Position numbers and translations under genes: made by a program. Source: Glandiceps talaboti (Eukaryota > Hemichordata > Enteropneusta > Spengelidae). Taken from it: a DNA stretch of 64,000 bases. Shown one piece after another: positions 13,640 to 27,186 of this stretch. Location of the stretch: contig NC_135568.1 in the NCBI RefSeq assembly GCF_964340395.1, positions 17,607,776 to 17,671,775 of the forward strand. The letters are read 5' to 3'. The notes beneath the pieces are model-generated. The model did no database searches. It was not told where the DNA came from and saw nothing but the letters and a program-made list of their open reading frames with translations. Numbering within the stretch: the first letter of the stretch is position 1; each line of letters opens with the position of its first letter.

Positions 13640-16020
13640 TTCTTGATTGGCTGTCTGGTGTTCATCTGCCATCTGTGTTCGTGTCATCTTCCGTGACCTT
13701 GAGTTCCATCCTGAAGGAATGAATCAAACAATACAGTATAAACTTATTGATGGAATGAAATAGCAGTTATTTAGATTCTAATATTTACTCTTAAAGTTGC
13801 CACTACTCAATTTAACCTTTTTGAAAAGATATTACCACGGATAATATAATTCTGTTCATCTCCAAAATATTTCTTTATTCTGCTACAATCTACTTGTGAC
13901 ATAAGGTTGTCATTACTTGTCGTGTGCTTAGTGCTGACAAAGGAACTTTTTGATAACTTATACTTTCCATTGCAGATGGAAAGAAATATTGGGCAACAAA
14001 ATTTAATGACCATTGTCAGTAATTATACAATTCCAAAATCATCACTTACTTCTTCCACTTCTTGATTGGCTGTCTGGTGTTCATCTGCCATCTGTGTTCG
14101 TGTCATCTTCCGTGACCTTGAGTTCCATCCTGAAAGGAATGAATCAAACAATACAGTATAAACTTATTGATGGAATGAAACAACAGTTATTTAGATTCTA
14201 ATATTTACTCTTAAAGTTGCCACTACTCAATTTAACCTTTTTGAAAAGATATTATCACGGATAATATAATTCTGTTCATCTCCAAAATATTTCTTTATTC
14301 TGCTACAATCTACTTGTGACATAAGGTTGTCATTACTTGTCGTGTGCTTAGTACTGACAAAAGAACTTTTTGATAACTTATACTTTCCATTGCAGATGGG
14401 AATAAATATTGGGCAACAAAATTTAATGACCATTCTCAGTAATTATACAATTCCAAAATCTTCACTTACTTCTTCCACTTCATGATTGGCTGTCTGGTGT
14501 TCATCTGCCATCTGTGTTCGTGTCATCTTCCGTGACCTTGAGTTCCATCCTGAAAGGAATGAATCAAACAATACAGTATAAACTTATTGATGGAATGAAA
14601 TAACAGTTACTTAGATTCTAATATTTACTCTTAAAGTTGCCACTACTCAATTTAACCTTTTTGAAAAGATATTACCACGGATAATATAATTCTGTTCATC
14701 TCCAAAATATTTCTTTATTCTGCTACAATCTACTTGTGAAATAAGGTTGTCATTACTTGTCGTGTGCTTAGTACTGACAAAAGAACTTTTTGATAACTTG
14801 TACTATCCATTGCAGATGGGAATAAATATTGGGCAACAAAATTTAATGACCATTCTCAGTAATTATACAATTCCAAAATCTTCACTTACTTCTTCCACTT
14901 CTTGATTGGCTGTCTGGTGTTCATCTGCCATCTGTGTTCGTGTCATCTTCCGTGACCTTGAGTTCCATCCTGAAGGAATGAATCAAACAATACAGTATAA
15001 ACTTATTGATGGAATGAAATAGCAGTTATTTAGATTCTAATATTTACTCTTAAAGTTGCCACTACTCAATTTAACCTTTTTGAAAAGATATTACCACGGA
15101 TAATATAATTCTGTTCATCTCCAAAATATTTCTTTCTTCTGCTACAATCTACTTGTGACATAACGTTGTCATTACTTGTCGTGTGCTTAGTGCTGACAAA
15201 AGAACTTTTTGATAACTTATACTTTCCATTGCAGATGGAAAGAAATATTGGGCAACAAAATTTAATGACCATTGTCAGTAATTATACAATTCCAAAATCT
15301 TCACTTACTTCTTCCACTTCTTGATTGGCTGTCTGGTGTTCATCTGCCATCTGTGTTCGTGTCATCTTCCGTGACCTTGAGTTCCATCCTGAAAGGAATG
15401 AATCAAACAATACAGTATAAACTTATTGATGGAATGAAATAACAGTTATTTAGATTCTAATATTTACTCTTAAAGTTGCCACTACTCAATTTAACCTTTT
15501 TGAAAAGATATTATCACGGATAATATAATTCTGTTCATCTCCAAAATATTTCTTTATTCTGCTACAATCTACTTGTGACATAAGGTTGTCATTACTTGTC
15601 GTGTGCTTAGTACTGACAAAAGAACTTTTTGATAACTTATACTTTCCATTGCAGATGGGAATAAATATTGGGCAACAAAATTTAATGACCATTCTCAGTA
15701 ATTATACAATTCCAAAATCTTCACTTACTTCTTCCACTTCTTGATTGGCTGTCTGGTGTTCATCTGCCATCTGTGTTCGTGTCATCTTCCGTGACCTTGA
15801 GTTCCATCCTGAAAGGAATGAATCAAACAATACAGTATAAACTTATTGATGGAATGAAATAACAGTTATTTAGATTCTAATATTTACTCTTAAAGTTGCC
15901 ACTACTCAATTTAACCTTTTTGAAAAGATATTACCACGGATAATACAATTCTGTTCATCACCAAAATATTTCTTCATTCTGCTACAATCTACTTGTGACA
16001 TAAGGTTGTCATTACTTGTC
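13640..16020. repeat. Long-range duplicated block, left copy
   Basis: Matches about 27,060-29,440 at an offset of 13,420 bp. Shared rare variants include the nonsense unit (14,647 / 28,067) and the tttcttctgct unit (15,066 / 28,486). A handful of base differences separate the copies. Confidence 0.65.
14647..14853 (-). pseudogene. Satellite ORF with nonsense change
   Basis: Plus-strand tactatccattg replaces tactttccattg, turning Lys17 (AAG) into TAG. Its partner at 28,067 carries the same change. Confidence 0.7.
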
Positions 16021-16242
16021 GTGTACATAGTACTGACAAAAGAACTCTTTGATAACTTATACTTTCCATTGCAGATGATGGGAATAAATATTGGGCAACA
16101 AAATTTAGTGACCATTGTCAGTAATTATACAATTCCAAAATCTTCACTTACTTCTTCCACTTCTTGATTGGCTGTCTGGTGTTCATCTGCCATCTGTGTT
16201 CGTGTCATCTTCCGTGACCTTGAGTTCCATCCTGAAAGAAAT

Positions 16243-17445
16243 GAATCAAACAATACAGTATAAACTTATTGATGGAATGAAATAACAGTTATTTAGATTC
16301 TAATATTTACTCTTAAAGTTGCCACTACTCAATTTAACCTTTTTGAAAAGATATCTTCACAGATAATACAATTCTGTTCATCTCCAAAATACTTCTTCAT
16401 TCTGCTACAATCTACTTGTGACATAAGGTTGTCATTACTTGTCTTGTACATAGTACTGACAAAAGAACTCTTTGATAACTTATACTTTCCATTGCAGATG
16501 GGAAGAAATATTGGGCAACAAAATTTAATGACCATTCTCAGTAATTATACAATTCCAAAATCTTCACTTACTTCTTCCACTTCATGATTGGCTGTCTGGT
16601 GTTCATCTGCCATCTGTGTTCGTGTCATCTTCCGTGACCTTGAGTTCCATCCTGAAAGGAATGAATCAAACAATACAGTATAAACTTATTGATGGAATGA
16701 AATAAGTTATTTAGATTCTAATACTTACTCTTAAAGTTGCCACTACTCAATTTAACCTTTTTGAAAAGATATTACCACGGATAATGTAATTCTGTTCATC
16801 TCCAAAATATTTCTTTATTCTCCTACAATCTACTTGTGAAATAAGGTTGTCATTACGTGTCGTGTGCTTAGTACTGACAAAAGAACTTTTTGATAACTTA
16901 TACTTTCCATTGCAGATGGGAAGAAATATTGGGCAACAAAATTTAATGACCATTCTCAGTAATTATACAATTCCAAAATCTTCACTTACTTCTTCCACTT
17001 CTTGATTGGCTGTCTGGTGTTCATCTGCCATCTGTGTTCGTGTCATCTTCCGTGACCTTGAGTTCCATCCTGAAAGGAATGAATCAAACAATACAGTATA
17101 AACTTATTGATGGAATGAAATAACAGTTACTTAGATTCTAATATTTACTCTTAAAGTTGCCACTACTCAATTTAACCTTTTTGAAAAGATATTACCACGG
17201 ATAATATAATTCTGTTCATCTCCAAAATATTTCTTTATTCTGCTACAATCTACTTGTGAAATAAGGTTGTCATTACTTGTCGTGTGCTTAGTACTGACAA
17301 AAAAACTTTTTGATAACTTGTACTTTCCATTGCAGATGGGAATAAATATTGGGCAACAAAATGTAATGACCATTCTCAGTAATTATACAATTCCAAAATC
17401 TTCACTTACTTCTTCCACTTCTTGATTGGCTGTCTGGTGTTCATC
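16243..17445. repeat. Three-monomer block, copy 3 of 3
   Basis: Same triplet. The first member here has gggaagaaat instead of gggaataaat. The monomer to its left, 15,906-16,115, has an extra ATG triplet (gcagatgatggg) giving a 69-codon ORF. Confidence 0.7.
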
Positions 17446-17964
17446 TGCATCTGTGTTCGTGTCATCTTCCGTGACCTTGAGTTCCATCCTGAAGGAATGA
17501 ATCAAACAATACAGTATAAACTTATTGATGGAATGAAATAGCAGTTATTTAGATTCTAATATTTACTCTTAAAGTTGCCACTACTCAATTTAACCTTTTT
17601 GAAAAGATATTACCACGGATAATATAATTCTGTTCATCTCCAAAATATTTCTTTATTCTGCTACAATCTACTTGTGACATAAGGTTGTCATTACTTGACG
17701 TGTGCTTAGTGCTGACAAAGGAACTTTTTGATAACTTATACTTTCCATTGCAGATGGAAAGAAATATTGGGCAACAAAATTTAATGACCATTGTCAGTAA
17801 TTATACAATTCCAAAATCATCACTTACTTCTTCCACTTCTTGATTGGCTGTCTGGTGTTCATCTGCCATCTGTGTTCGTGTCATCTTCCGTGACCTTGAG
17901 TTCCATCCTGAAAGGAATGAATCAAACAATACAGTATAAACTTATTGATGGAATGAAATAACAG

Positions 17965-20900
17965 TTATTTAGATTCTAATATTTACTCTTAAAGTTGCCA
18001 CTACTCAATTTAACCTTTTTGAAAAGATATTACCACGGATAATATAATTCTGTTCATCTCCAAAATATTTCTTTATTCTGCTACAATCTACTTGTGACAT
18101 AAGGTTGTCATTACTTGTCGTGTGCTTAGTGCTGACAAAGGAACTTTTTGATAACTTATACTTTCCATTGCAGATGGAAAGAAATATTGGGCAACAAAAT
18201 TTAATGACCATTGTCAGTAATTATACAATTCCAAAATCATCACTTACTTCTTCCACTTCTTGATTGGCTGTCTGGTGTTCATCTGCCATCTGTGTTCGTG
18301 TCATCTTCCGTGACCTTGAGTTCCATCCTGAAAGGAATGAATCAAACAATACAGTATAAACTTATTGATGGAATGAAATAACAGTTATTTAGATTCTAAT
18401 ATTTACTCTTAAAGTTGCCACTACTCAATTTAACCTTTTTGAAAAGATATTATCACGGATAATATAATTCTGTTCATCTCCAAAATATTTCTTTATTCTG
18501 CTACAATCTACTTGTGACATAAGGTTGTCATTACTTGTCGTGTGCTTAGTACTGACAAAAGAACTTTTTGATAACTTATACTTTCCATTGCAGATGGGAA
18601 TAAATATTGGGCAACAAAATTTAATGACCATTCTCAGTAATTATACAATTCCAAAATCTTCACTTACTTCTTCCACTTCATGATTGGCTGTCTGGTGTTC
18701 ATCTGCCATCTGTGTTCGTGTCATCTTCCGTGACCTTGAGTTCCATCCTGAAAGGAATGAATCAAACAATACAGTATAAACTTATTGATGGAATGAAATA
18801 AGTTATTTAGATTCTAATACTTACTCTTAAAGTTGCCACTACTCAATTTAACCTTTTTGAAAAGATATTACCACGGATAATGTAATTCTGTTCATCTCCA
18901 AAATATTTCTTTATTCTCCTACAATCTACTTGTGAAATAAGGTTGTCATTACGTGTCGTGTGCTTAGTACTGACAAAAGAACTTTTTGATAACTTATACT
19001 TTCCATTGCAGATGGGAAGAAATATTGGGCAACAAAATTTAATGACCATTCTCAGTAATTATACAATTCCAAAATCTTCACTTACTTCTTCCACTTCTTG
19101 ATTGGCTGTCTGGTGTTCATCTGCCATCTGTGTTCGTGTCATCTTCCGTGACCTTGAGTTCCATCCTGAAAGGAATGAATCAAACAATACAGTATAAACT
19201 TATTGATGGAATGAAATAACAGTTACTTAGATTCTAATATTTACTCTTAAAGTTGCCACTACTCAATTTAACCTTTTTGAAAAGATATTATCACGGATAA
19301 TATAATTCTGTTCATCTCCAAAATATTTCTTTATTCTGCTACAATCTACTTGTGACATAAGGTTGTCATTACTTGTCGTGTGCTTAGTACTGACAAAAGA
19401 ACTTTTTGATAACTTATACTTTCCATTGCAGATGGGAATAAATATTGGGCAACAAAATTTAATGACCATTCTCAGTAATTATACAATTCCAAAATCTTCA
19501 CTTACTTCTTCCACTTCTTGATTGGCTGTCTGGTGTTCATCTGCATCTGTGTTCGTGTCATCTTCCGTGACCTTGAGTTCCATCCTGAAGGAATGAATCA
19601 AACAATACAGTATAAACTTATTGATGGAATGAAATAGCAGTTATTTAGATTCTAATACTTACTCTTAAAGTTGCCACTACTCAATTTAACCTTTTTGAAA
19701 AGATATTACCACGGATAATATAATTCTGTTCATCTCCAAAATATTTCTTTATTCTGCTACAATCTACTTGTGACATAAGGTTGTCATTACTTGACGTGTG
19801 CTTAGTGCTGACAAAGGAACTTTTTGATAACTTATACTTTCCATTGCAGATGGAAAGAAATATTGGGCAACAAAATTTAATGACCATTGTCAGTAATTAT
19901 ACAATTCCAAAATCATCACTTACTTCTTCCACTTCTTGATTGGCTGTCTGGTGTTCATCTGCCATCTGTGTTCGTGTCATCTTCCGTGACCTTGAGTTCC
20001 ATCCTGAAAGGAATGAATCAAACAATACAGTATAAACTTATTGATGGAATGAAATAACAGTTATTTAGATTCTAATATTTACTCTTAAAGTTGCCACTAC
20101 TCAATTTAACCTTTTTGAAAAGATATTACCACGGATAATATAATTCTGTTCATCTCCAAAATATTTCTTTATTCTGCTACAATCTACTTGTGACATAAGG
20201 TTGTCATTACTTGTCTTGTACATAGTACTGACAAAAGAACTCTTTGATAACTTATACTTTCCATTGCAGATGGGAATAAATATTGGGCAACAAAATTTAA
20301 TGACCATTGTCAGTAATTATACAATTCCAAAATCATCACTTACTTCTTCCACTTCTTGATTGGCTGTCTGGTGTTCATCTGCCATCTGTGTTCGTGTCAT
20401 CTTCCGTGACCTTGAGTTCCATCCTGAAAGGAATGAATCAAACAATACAGTATAAACTTATTGATGGAATGAAATAACAGTTATTTAGATTCTAATATTT
20501 ACTCTTAAAGTTGCCACTACTCAATTTAACCTTTTTGAAAAGATATTACCACGGATAATATAATTCTGTTCATCTCCAAAATATTTCTTTATTCTGCTAC
20601 AATCTACTTGTGACATAAGGTTGTCATTACTTGTCGTGTGCTTAGTGCTGACAAAGGAACTTTTTGATAACTTATACTTTCCATTGCAGATGGAAAGAAA
20701 TATTGGGCAACAAAATTTAATGACCATTGTCAGTAATTATACAATTCCAAAATCATCACTTACTTCTTCCACTTCTTGATTGGCTGTCTGGTGTTCATCT
20801 GCCATCTGTGTTCGTGTCATCTTCCGTGACCTTGAGTTCCATCCTGAAAGGAATGAATCAAACAATACAGTATAAACTTATTGATGGAATGAAATAACAG

Positions 20901-22575
20901 TTATTTAGATTCTAATATTTACTCTTAAAGTTGCCACTACTCAATTTAACCTTTTTGAAAAGATATTATCACGGATAATATAATTCTGTTCATCTCCAAA
21001 ATATTTCTTTATTCTGCTACAATCTACTTGTGACATAAGGTTGTCATTACTTGTCGTGTGCTTAGTACTGACAAAAGAACTTTTTGATAACTTATACTTT
21101 CCATTGCAGATGGGAATAAATATTGGGCAACAAAATTTAATGACCATTCTCAGTAATTATACAATTCCAAAATCTTCACTTACTTCTTCCACTTCATGAT
21201 TGGCTGTCTGGTGTTCATCTGCCATCTGTGTTCGTGTCATCTTCCGTGACCTTGAGTTCCATCCTGAAAGGAATGAATCAAACAATACAGTATAAACTTA
21301 TTGATGGAATGAAATAAGTTATTTAGATTCTAATACTTACTCTTAAAGTTGCCACTACTCAATTTAACCTTTTTGAAAAGATATTACCACGGATAATGTA
21401 ATTCTGTTCATCTCCAAAATATTTCTTTATTCTCCTACAATCTACTTGTGAAATAAGGTTGTCATTACGTGTCGTGTGCTTAGTACTGACAAAAGAACTT
21501 TTTGATAACTTATACTTTCCATTGCAGATGGGAAGAAATATTGGGCAACAAAATTTAATGACCATTCTCAGTAATTATACAATTCCAAAATCTTCACTTA
21601 CTTCTTCCACTTCTTGATTGGCTGTCTGGTGTTCATCTGCCATCTGTGTTCGTGTCATCTTCCGTGACCTTGAGTTCCATCCTGAAAGGAATGAATCAAA
21701 CAATACAGTATAAACTTATTGATGGAATGAAATAACAGTTACTTAGATTCTAATATTTACTCTTAAAGTTGCCACTACTCAATTTAACCTTTTTGAAAAG
21801 ATATTATCACGGATAATATAATTCTGTTCATCTCCAAAATATTTCTTTATTCTGCTACAATCTACTTGTGACATAAGGTTGTCATTACTTGTCGTGTGCT
21901 TAGTACTGACAAAAGAACTTTTTGATAACTTATACTTTCCATTGCAGATGGGAATAAATATTGGGCAACAAAATTTAATGACCATTCTCAGTAATTATAC
22001 AATTCCAAAATCTTCACTTACTTCTTCCACTTCATGATTGGCTGTCTGGTGTTCATCTGCCATCTGTGTTCGTGTCATCTTCCGTGACCTTGAGTTCCAT
22101 CCTGAAAGGAATGAATCAAACAATACAGTATAAACTTATTGATGGAATGAAATAAGTTATTTAGATTCTAATACTTACTCTTAAAGTTGCCACTACTCAA
22201 TTTAACCTTTTTGAAAAGATATTACCACGGATAATGTAATTCTGTTCATCTCCAAAATATTTCTTTATTCTCCTACAATCTACTTGTGAAATAAGGTTGT
22301 CATTACTTGTCGTGTGCTTAGTACTGACAAAAGAACTTTTTGATAACTTGTACTTTCCATTGCAGATGGGAATAAATATTGGGCAACAAAATGTAATGAC
22401 CATTCTCAGTAATTATACAATTCCAAAATCTTCACTTACTTCTTCCACTTCTTGATTGGCTGTCTGGTGTTCATCTGCCATCTGTGTTCGTGTCATCTTC
22501 CGTGACCTTGAGTTCCATCCTGAAGGAATGAATCAAACAATACAGTATAAACTTATTGATGGAATGAAATAGCAG
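17965..22575. repeat. 11-monomer higher-order block A (4,611 bp)
   Basis: The order of variant monomers from 18,005 to 22,197 is repeated exactly from 22,616 to 26,808 at a constant offset of 4,611 bp. This includes the one-base-deleted units (ctgcatctgtg, cctgaaggaatg) and the acttgacgtgtg unit. I saw no base difference at the positions compared. The left limit is where acagtt/gcagtt and the AAAGG/AAGG run stop matching. Confidence 0.85.
18425..18631 (-). CDS. 68-codon satellite ORF, representative mid-array copy
   Basis: This copy is close to the commonest version: an Ile-Pro-Ile-Cys segment at residues 11-14, TKHTTSNDN at 28-36 and an Asp at residue 60. The same version recurs at 12,974, 14,227, 15,486, 19,263, 20,941, 21,779, 23,036, 23,874, 25,552, 26,390, 27,647 and 28,906. 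Of the 101 units, 91 keep the ORF at about 68 codons. The upstream in-frame TAA lies only three codons before the ATG. No homologous family is recognised. Coding status depends on transcript data. Confidence 0.2.
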   Translation of the reverse strand: MVIKFCCPIFIPICNGKYKLSKSSFVSTKHTTSNDNLMSQVDCSRIKKYFGDEQNYIIRDNIFSKRLN

Positions 22576-25500
22576 TTATTTAGATTCTAATATTTACTCT
22601 TAAAGTTGCCACTACTCAATTTAACCTTTTTGAAAAGATATTACCACGGATAATATAATTCTGTTCATCTCCAAAATATTTCTTTATTCTGCTACAATCT
22701 ACTTGTGACATAAGGTTGTCATTACTTGTCGTGTGCTTAGTGCTGACAAAGGAACTTTTTGATAACTTATACTTTCCATTGCAGATGGAAAGAAATATTG
22801 GGCAACAAAATTTAATGACCATTGTCAGTAATTATACAATTCCAAAATCATCACTTACTTCTTCCACTTCTTGATTGGCTGTCTGGTGTTCATCTGCCAT
22901 CTGTGTTCGTGTCATCTTCCGTGACCTTGAGTTCCATCCTGAAAGGAATGAATCAAACAATACAGTATAAACTTATTGATGGAATGAAATAACAGTTATT
23001 TAGATTCTAATATTTACTCTTAAAGTTGCCACTACTCAATTTAACCTTTTTGAAAAGATATTATCACGGATAATATAATTCTGTTCATCTCCAAAATATT
23101 TCTTTATTCTGCTACAATCTACTTGTGACATAAGGTTGTCATTACTTGTCGTGTGCTTAGTACTGACAAAAGAACTTTTTGATAACTTATACTTTCCATT
23201 GCAGATGGGAATAAATATTGGGCAACAAAATTTAATGACCATTCTCAGTAATTATACAATTCCAAAATCTTCACTTACTTCTTCCACTTCATGATTGGCT
23301 GTCTGGTGTTCATCTGCCATCTGTGTTCGTGTCATCTTCCGTGACCTTGAGTTCCATCCTGAAAGGAATGAATCAAACAATACAGTATAAACTTATTGAT
23401 GGAATGAAATAAGTTATTTAGATTCTAATACTTACTCTTAAAGTTGCCACTACTCAATTTAACCTTTTTGAAAAGATATTACCACGGATAATGTAATTCT
23501 GTTCATCTCCAAAATATTTCTTTATTCTCCTACAATCTACTTGTGAAATAAGGTTGTCATTACGTGTCGTGTGCTTAGTACTGACAAAAGAACTTTTTGA
23601 TAACTTATACTTTCCATTGCAGATGGGAAGAAATATTGGGCAACAAAATTTAATGACCATTCTCAGTAATTATACAATTCCAAAATCTTCACTTACTTCT
23701 TCCACTTCTTGATTGGCTGTCTGGTGTTCATCTGCCATCTGTGTTCGTGTCATCTTCCGTGACCTTGAGTTCCATCCTGAAAGGAATGAATCAAACAATA
23801 CAGTATAAACTTATTGATGGAATGAAATAACAGTTACTTAGATTCTAATATTTACTCTTAAAGTTGCCACTACTCAATTTAACCTTTTTGAAAAGATATT
23901 ATCACGGATAATATAATTCTGTTCATCTCCAAAATATTTCTTTATTCTGCTACAATCTACTTGTGACATAAGGTTGTCATTACTTGTCGTGTGCTTAGTA
24001 CTGACAAAAGAACTTTTTGATAACTTATACTTTCCATTGCAGATGGGAATAAATATTGGGCAACAAAATTTAATGACCATTCTCAGTAATTATACAATTC
24101 CAAAATCTTCACTTACTTCTTCCACTTCTTGATTGGCTGTCTGGTGTTCATCTGCATCTGTGTTCGTGTCATCTTCCGTGACCTTGAGTTCCATCCTGAA
24201 GGAATGAATCAAACAATACAGTATAAACTTATTGATGGAATGAAATAGCAGTTATTTAGATTCTAATACTTACTCTTAAAGTTGCCACTACTCAATTTAA
24301 CCTTTTTGAAAAGATATTACCACGGATAATATAATTCTGTTCATCTCCAAAATATTTCTTTATTCTGCTACAATCTACTTGTGACATAAGGTTGTCATTA
24401 CTTGACGTGTGCTTAGTGCTGACAAAGGAACTTTTTGATAACTTATACTTTCCATTGCAGATGGAAAGAAATATTGGGCAACAAAATTTAATGACCATTG
24501 TCAGTAATTATACAATTCCAAAATCATCACTTACTTCTTCCACTTCTTGATTGGCTGTCTGGTGTTCATCTGCCATCTGTGTTCGTGTCATCTTCCGTGA
24601 CCTTGAGTTCCATCCTGAAAGGAATGAATCAAACAATACAGTATAAACTTATTGATGGAATGAAATAACAGTTATTTAGATTCTAATATTTACTCTTAAA
24701 GTTGCCACTACTCAATTTAACCTTTTTGAAAAGATATTACCACGGATAATATAATTCTGTTCATCTCCAAAATATTTCTTTATTCTGCTACAATCTACTT
24801 GTGACATAAGGTTGTCATTACTTGTCTTGTACATAGTACTGACAAAAGAACTCTTTGATAACTTATACTTTCCATTGCAGATGGGAATAAATATTGGGCA
24901 ACAAAATTTAATGACCATTGTCAGTAATTATACAATTCCAAAATCATCACTTACTTCTTCCACTTCTTGATTGGCTGTCTGGTGTTCATCTGCCATCTGT
25001 GTTCGTGTCATCTTCCGTGACCTTGAGTTCCATCCTGAAAGGAATGAATCAAACAATACAGTATAAACTTATTGATGGAATGAAATAACAGTTATTTAGA
25101 TTCTAATATTTACTCTTAAAGTTGCCACTACTCAATTTAACCTTTTTGAAAAGATATTACCACGGATAATATAATTCTGTTCATCTCCAAAATATTTCTT
25201 TATTCTGCTACAATCTACTTGTGACATAAGGTTGTCATTACTTGTCGTGTGCTTAGTGCTGACAAAGGAACTTTTTGATAACTTATACTTTCCATTGCAG
25301 ATGGAAAGAAATATTGGGCAACAAAATTTAATGACCATTGTCAGTAATTATACAATTCCAAAATCATCACTTACTTCTTCCACTTCTTGATTGGCTGTCT
25401 GGTGTTCATCTGCCATCTGTGTTCGTGTCATCTTCCGTGACCTTGAGTTCCATCCTGAAAGGAATGAATCAAACAATACAGTATAAACTTATTGATGGAA

Positions 25501-27186
25501 TGAAATAACAGTTATTTAGATTCTAATATTTACTCTTAAAGTTGCCACTACTCAATTTAACCTTTTTGAAAAGATATTATCACGGATAATATAATTCTGT
25601 TCATCTCCAAAATATTTCTTTATTCTGCTACAATCTACTTGTGACATAAGGTTGTCATTACTTGTCGTGTGCTTAGTACTGACAAAAGAACTTTTTGATA
25701 ACTTATACTTTCCATTGCAGATGGGAATAAATATTGGGCAACAAAATTTAATGACCATTCTCAGTAATTATACAATTCCAAAATCTTCACTTACTTCTTC
25801 CACTTCATGATTGGCTGTCTGGTGTTCATCTGCCATCTGTGTTCGTGTCATCTTCCGTGACCTTGAGTTCCATCCTGAAAGGAATGAATCAAACAATACA
25901 GTATAAACTTATTGATGGAATGAAATAAGTTATTTAGATTCTAATACTTACTCTTAAAGTTGCCACTACTCAATTTAACCTTTTTGAAAAGATATTACCA
26001 CGGATAATGTAATTCTGTTCATCTCCAAAATATTTCTTTATTCTCCTACAATCTACTTGTGAAATAAGGTTGTCATTACGTGTCGTGTGCTTAGTACTGA
26101 CAAAAGAACTTTTTGATAACTTATACTTTCCATTGCAGATGGGAAGAAATATTGGGCAACAAAATTTAATGACCATTCTCAGTAATTATACAATTCCAAA
26201 ATCTTCACTTACTTCTTCCACTTCTTGATTGGCTGTCTGGTGTTCATCTGCCATCTGTGTTCGTGTCATCTTCCGTGACCTTGAGTTCCATCCTGAAAGG
26301 AATGAATCAAACAATACAGTATAAACTTATTGATGGAATGAAATAACAGTTACTTAGATTCTAATATTTACTCTTAAAGTTGCCACTACTCAATTTAACC
26401 TTTTTGAAAAGATATTATCACGGATAATATAATTCTGTTCATCTCCAAAATATTTCTTTATTCTGCTACAATCTACTTGTGACATAAGGTTGTCATTACT
26501 TGTCGTGTGCTTAGTACTGACAAAAGAACTTTTTGATAACTTATACTTTCCATTGCAGATGGGAATAAATATTGGGCAACAAAATTTAATGACCATTCTC
26601 AGTAATTATACAATTCCAAAATCTTCACTTACTTCTTCCACTTCATGATTGGCTGTCTGGTGTTCATCTGCCATCTGTGTTCGTGTCATCTTCCGTGACC
26701 TTGAGTTCCATCCTGAAAGGAATGAATCAAACAATACAGTATAAACTTATTGATGGAATGAAATAAGTTATTTAGATTCTAATACTTACTCTTAAAGTTG
26801 CCACTACTCAATTTAACCTTTTTGAAAAGATATTACCACGGATAATGTAATTCTGTTCATCTCCAAAATATTTCTTTATTCTCCTACAATCTACTTGTGA
26901 AATAAGGTTGTCATTACTTGTCGTGTGCTTAGTACTGACAAAAGAACTTTTTGATAACTTGTACTTTCCATTGCAGATGGGAATAAATATTGGGCAACAA
27001 AATGTAATGACCATTCTCAGTAATTATACAATTCCAAAATCTTCACTTACTTCTTCCACTTCTTGATTGGCTGTCTGGTGTTCATCTGCCATCTGTGTTC
27101 GTGTCATCTTCCGTGACCTTGAGTTCCATCCTGAAGGAATGAATCAAACAATACAGTATAAACTTATTGATGGAATGAAATAGCAG
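22576..27186. repeat. 11-monomer higher-order block B (4,611 bp)
   Basis: Tandem copy of 17,965-22,575. The first monomer of the pattern appears a third time at 27,227, with matching running to about 27,455. Confidence 0.85.
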
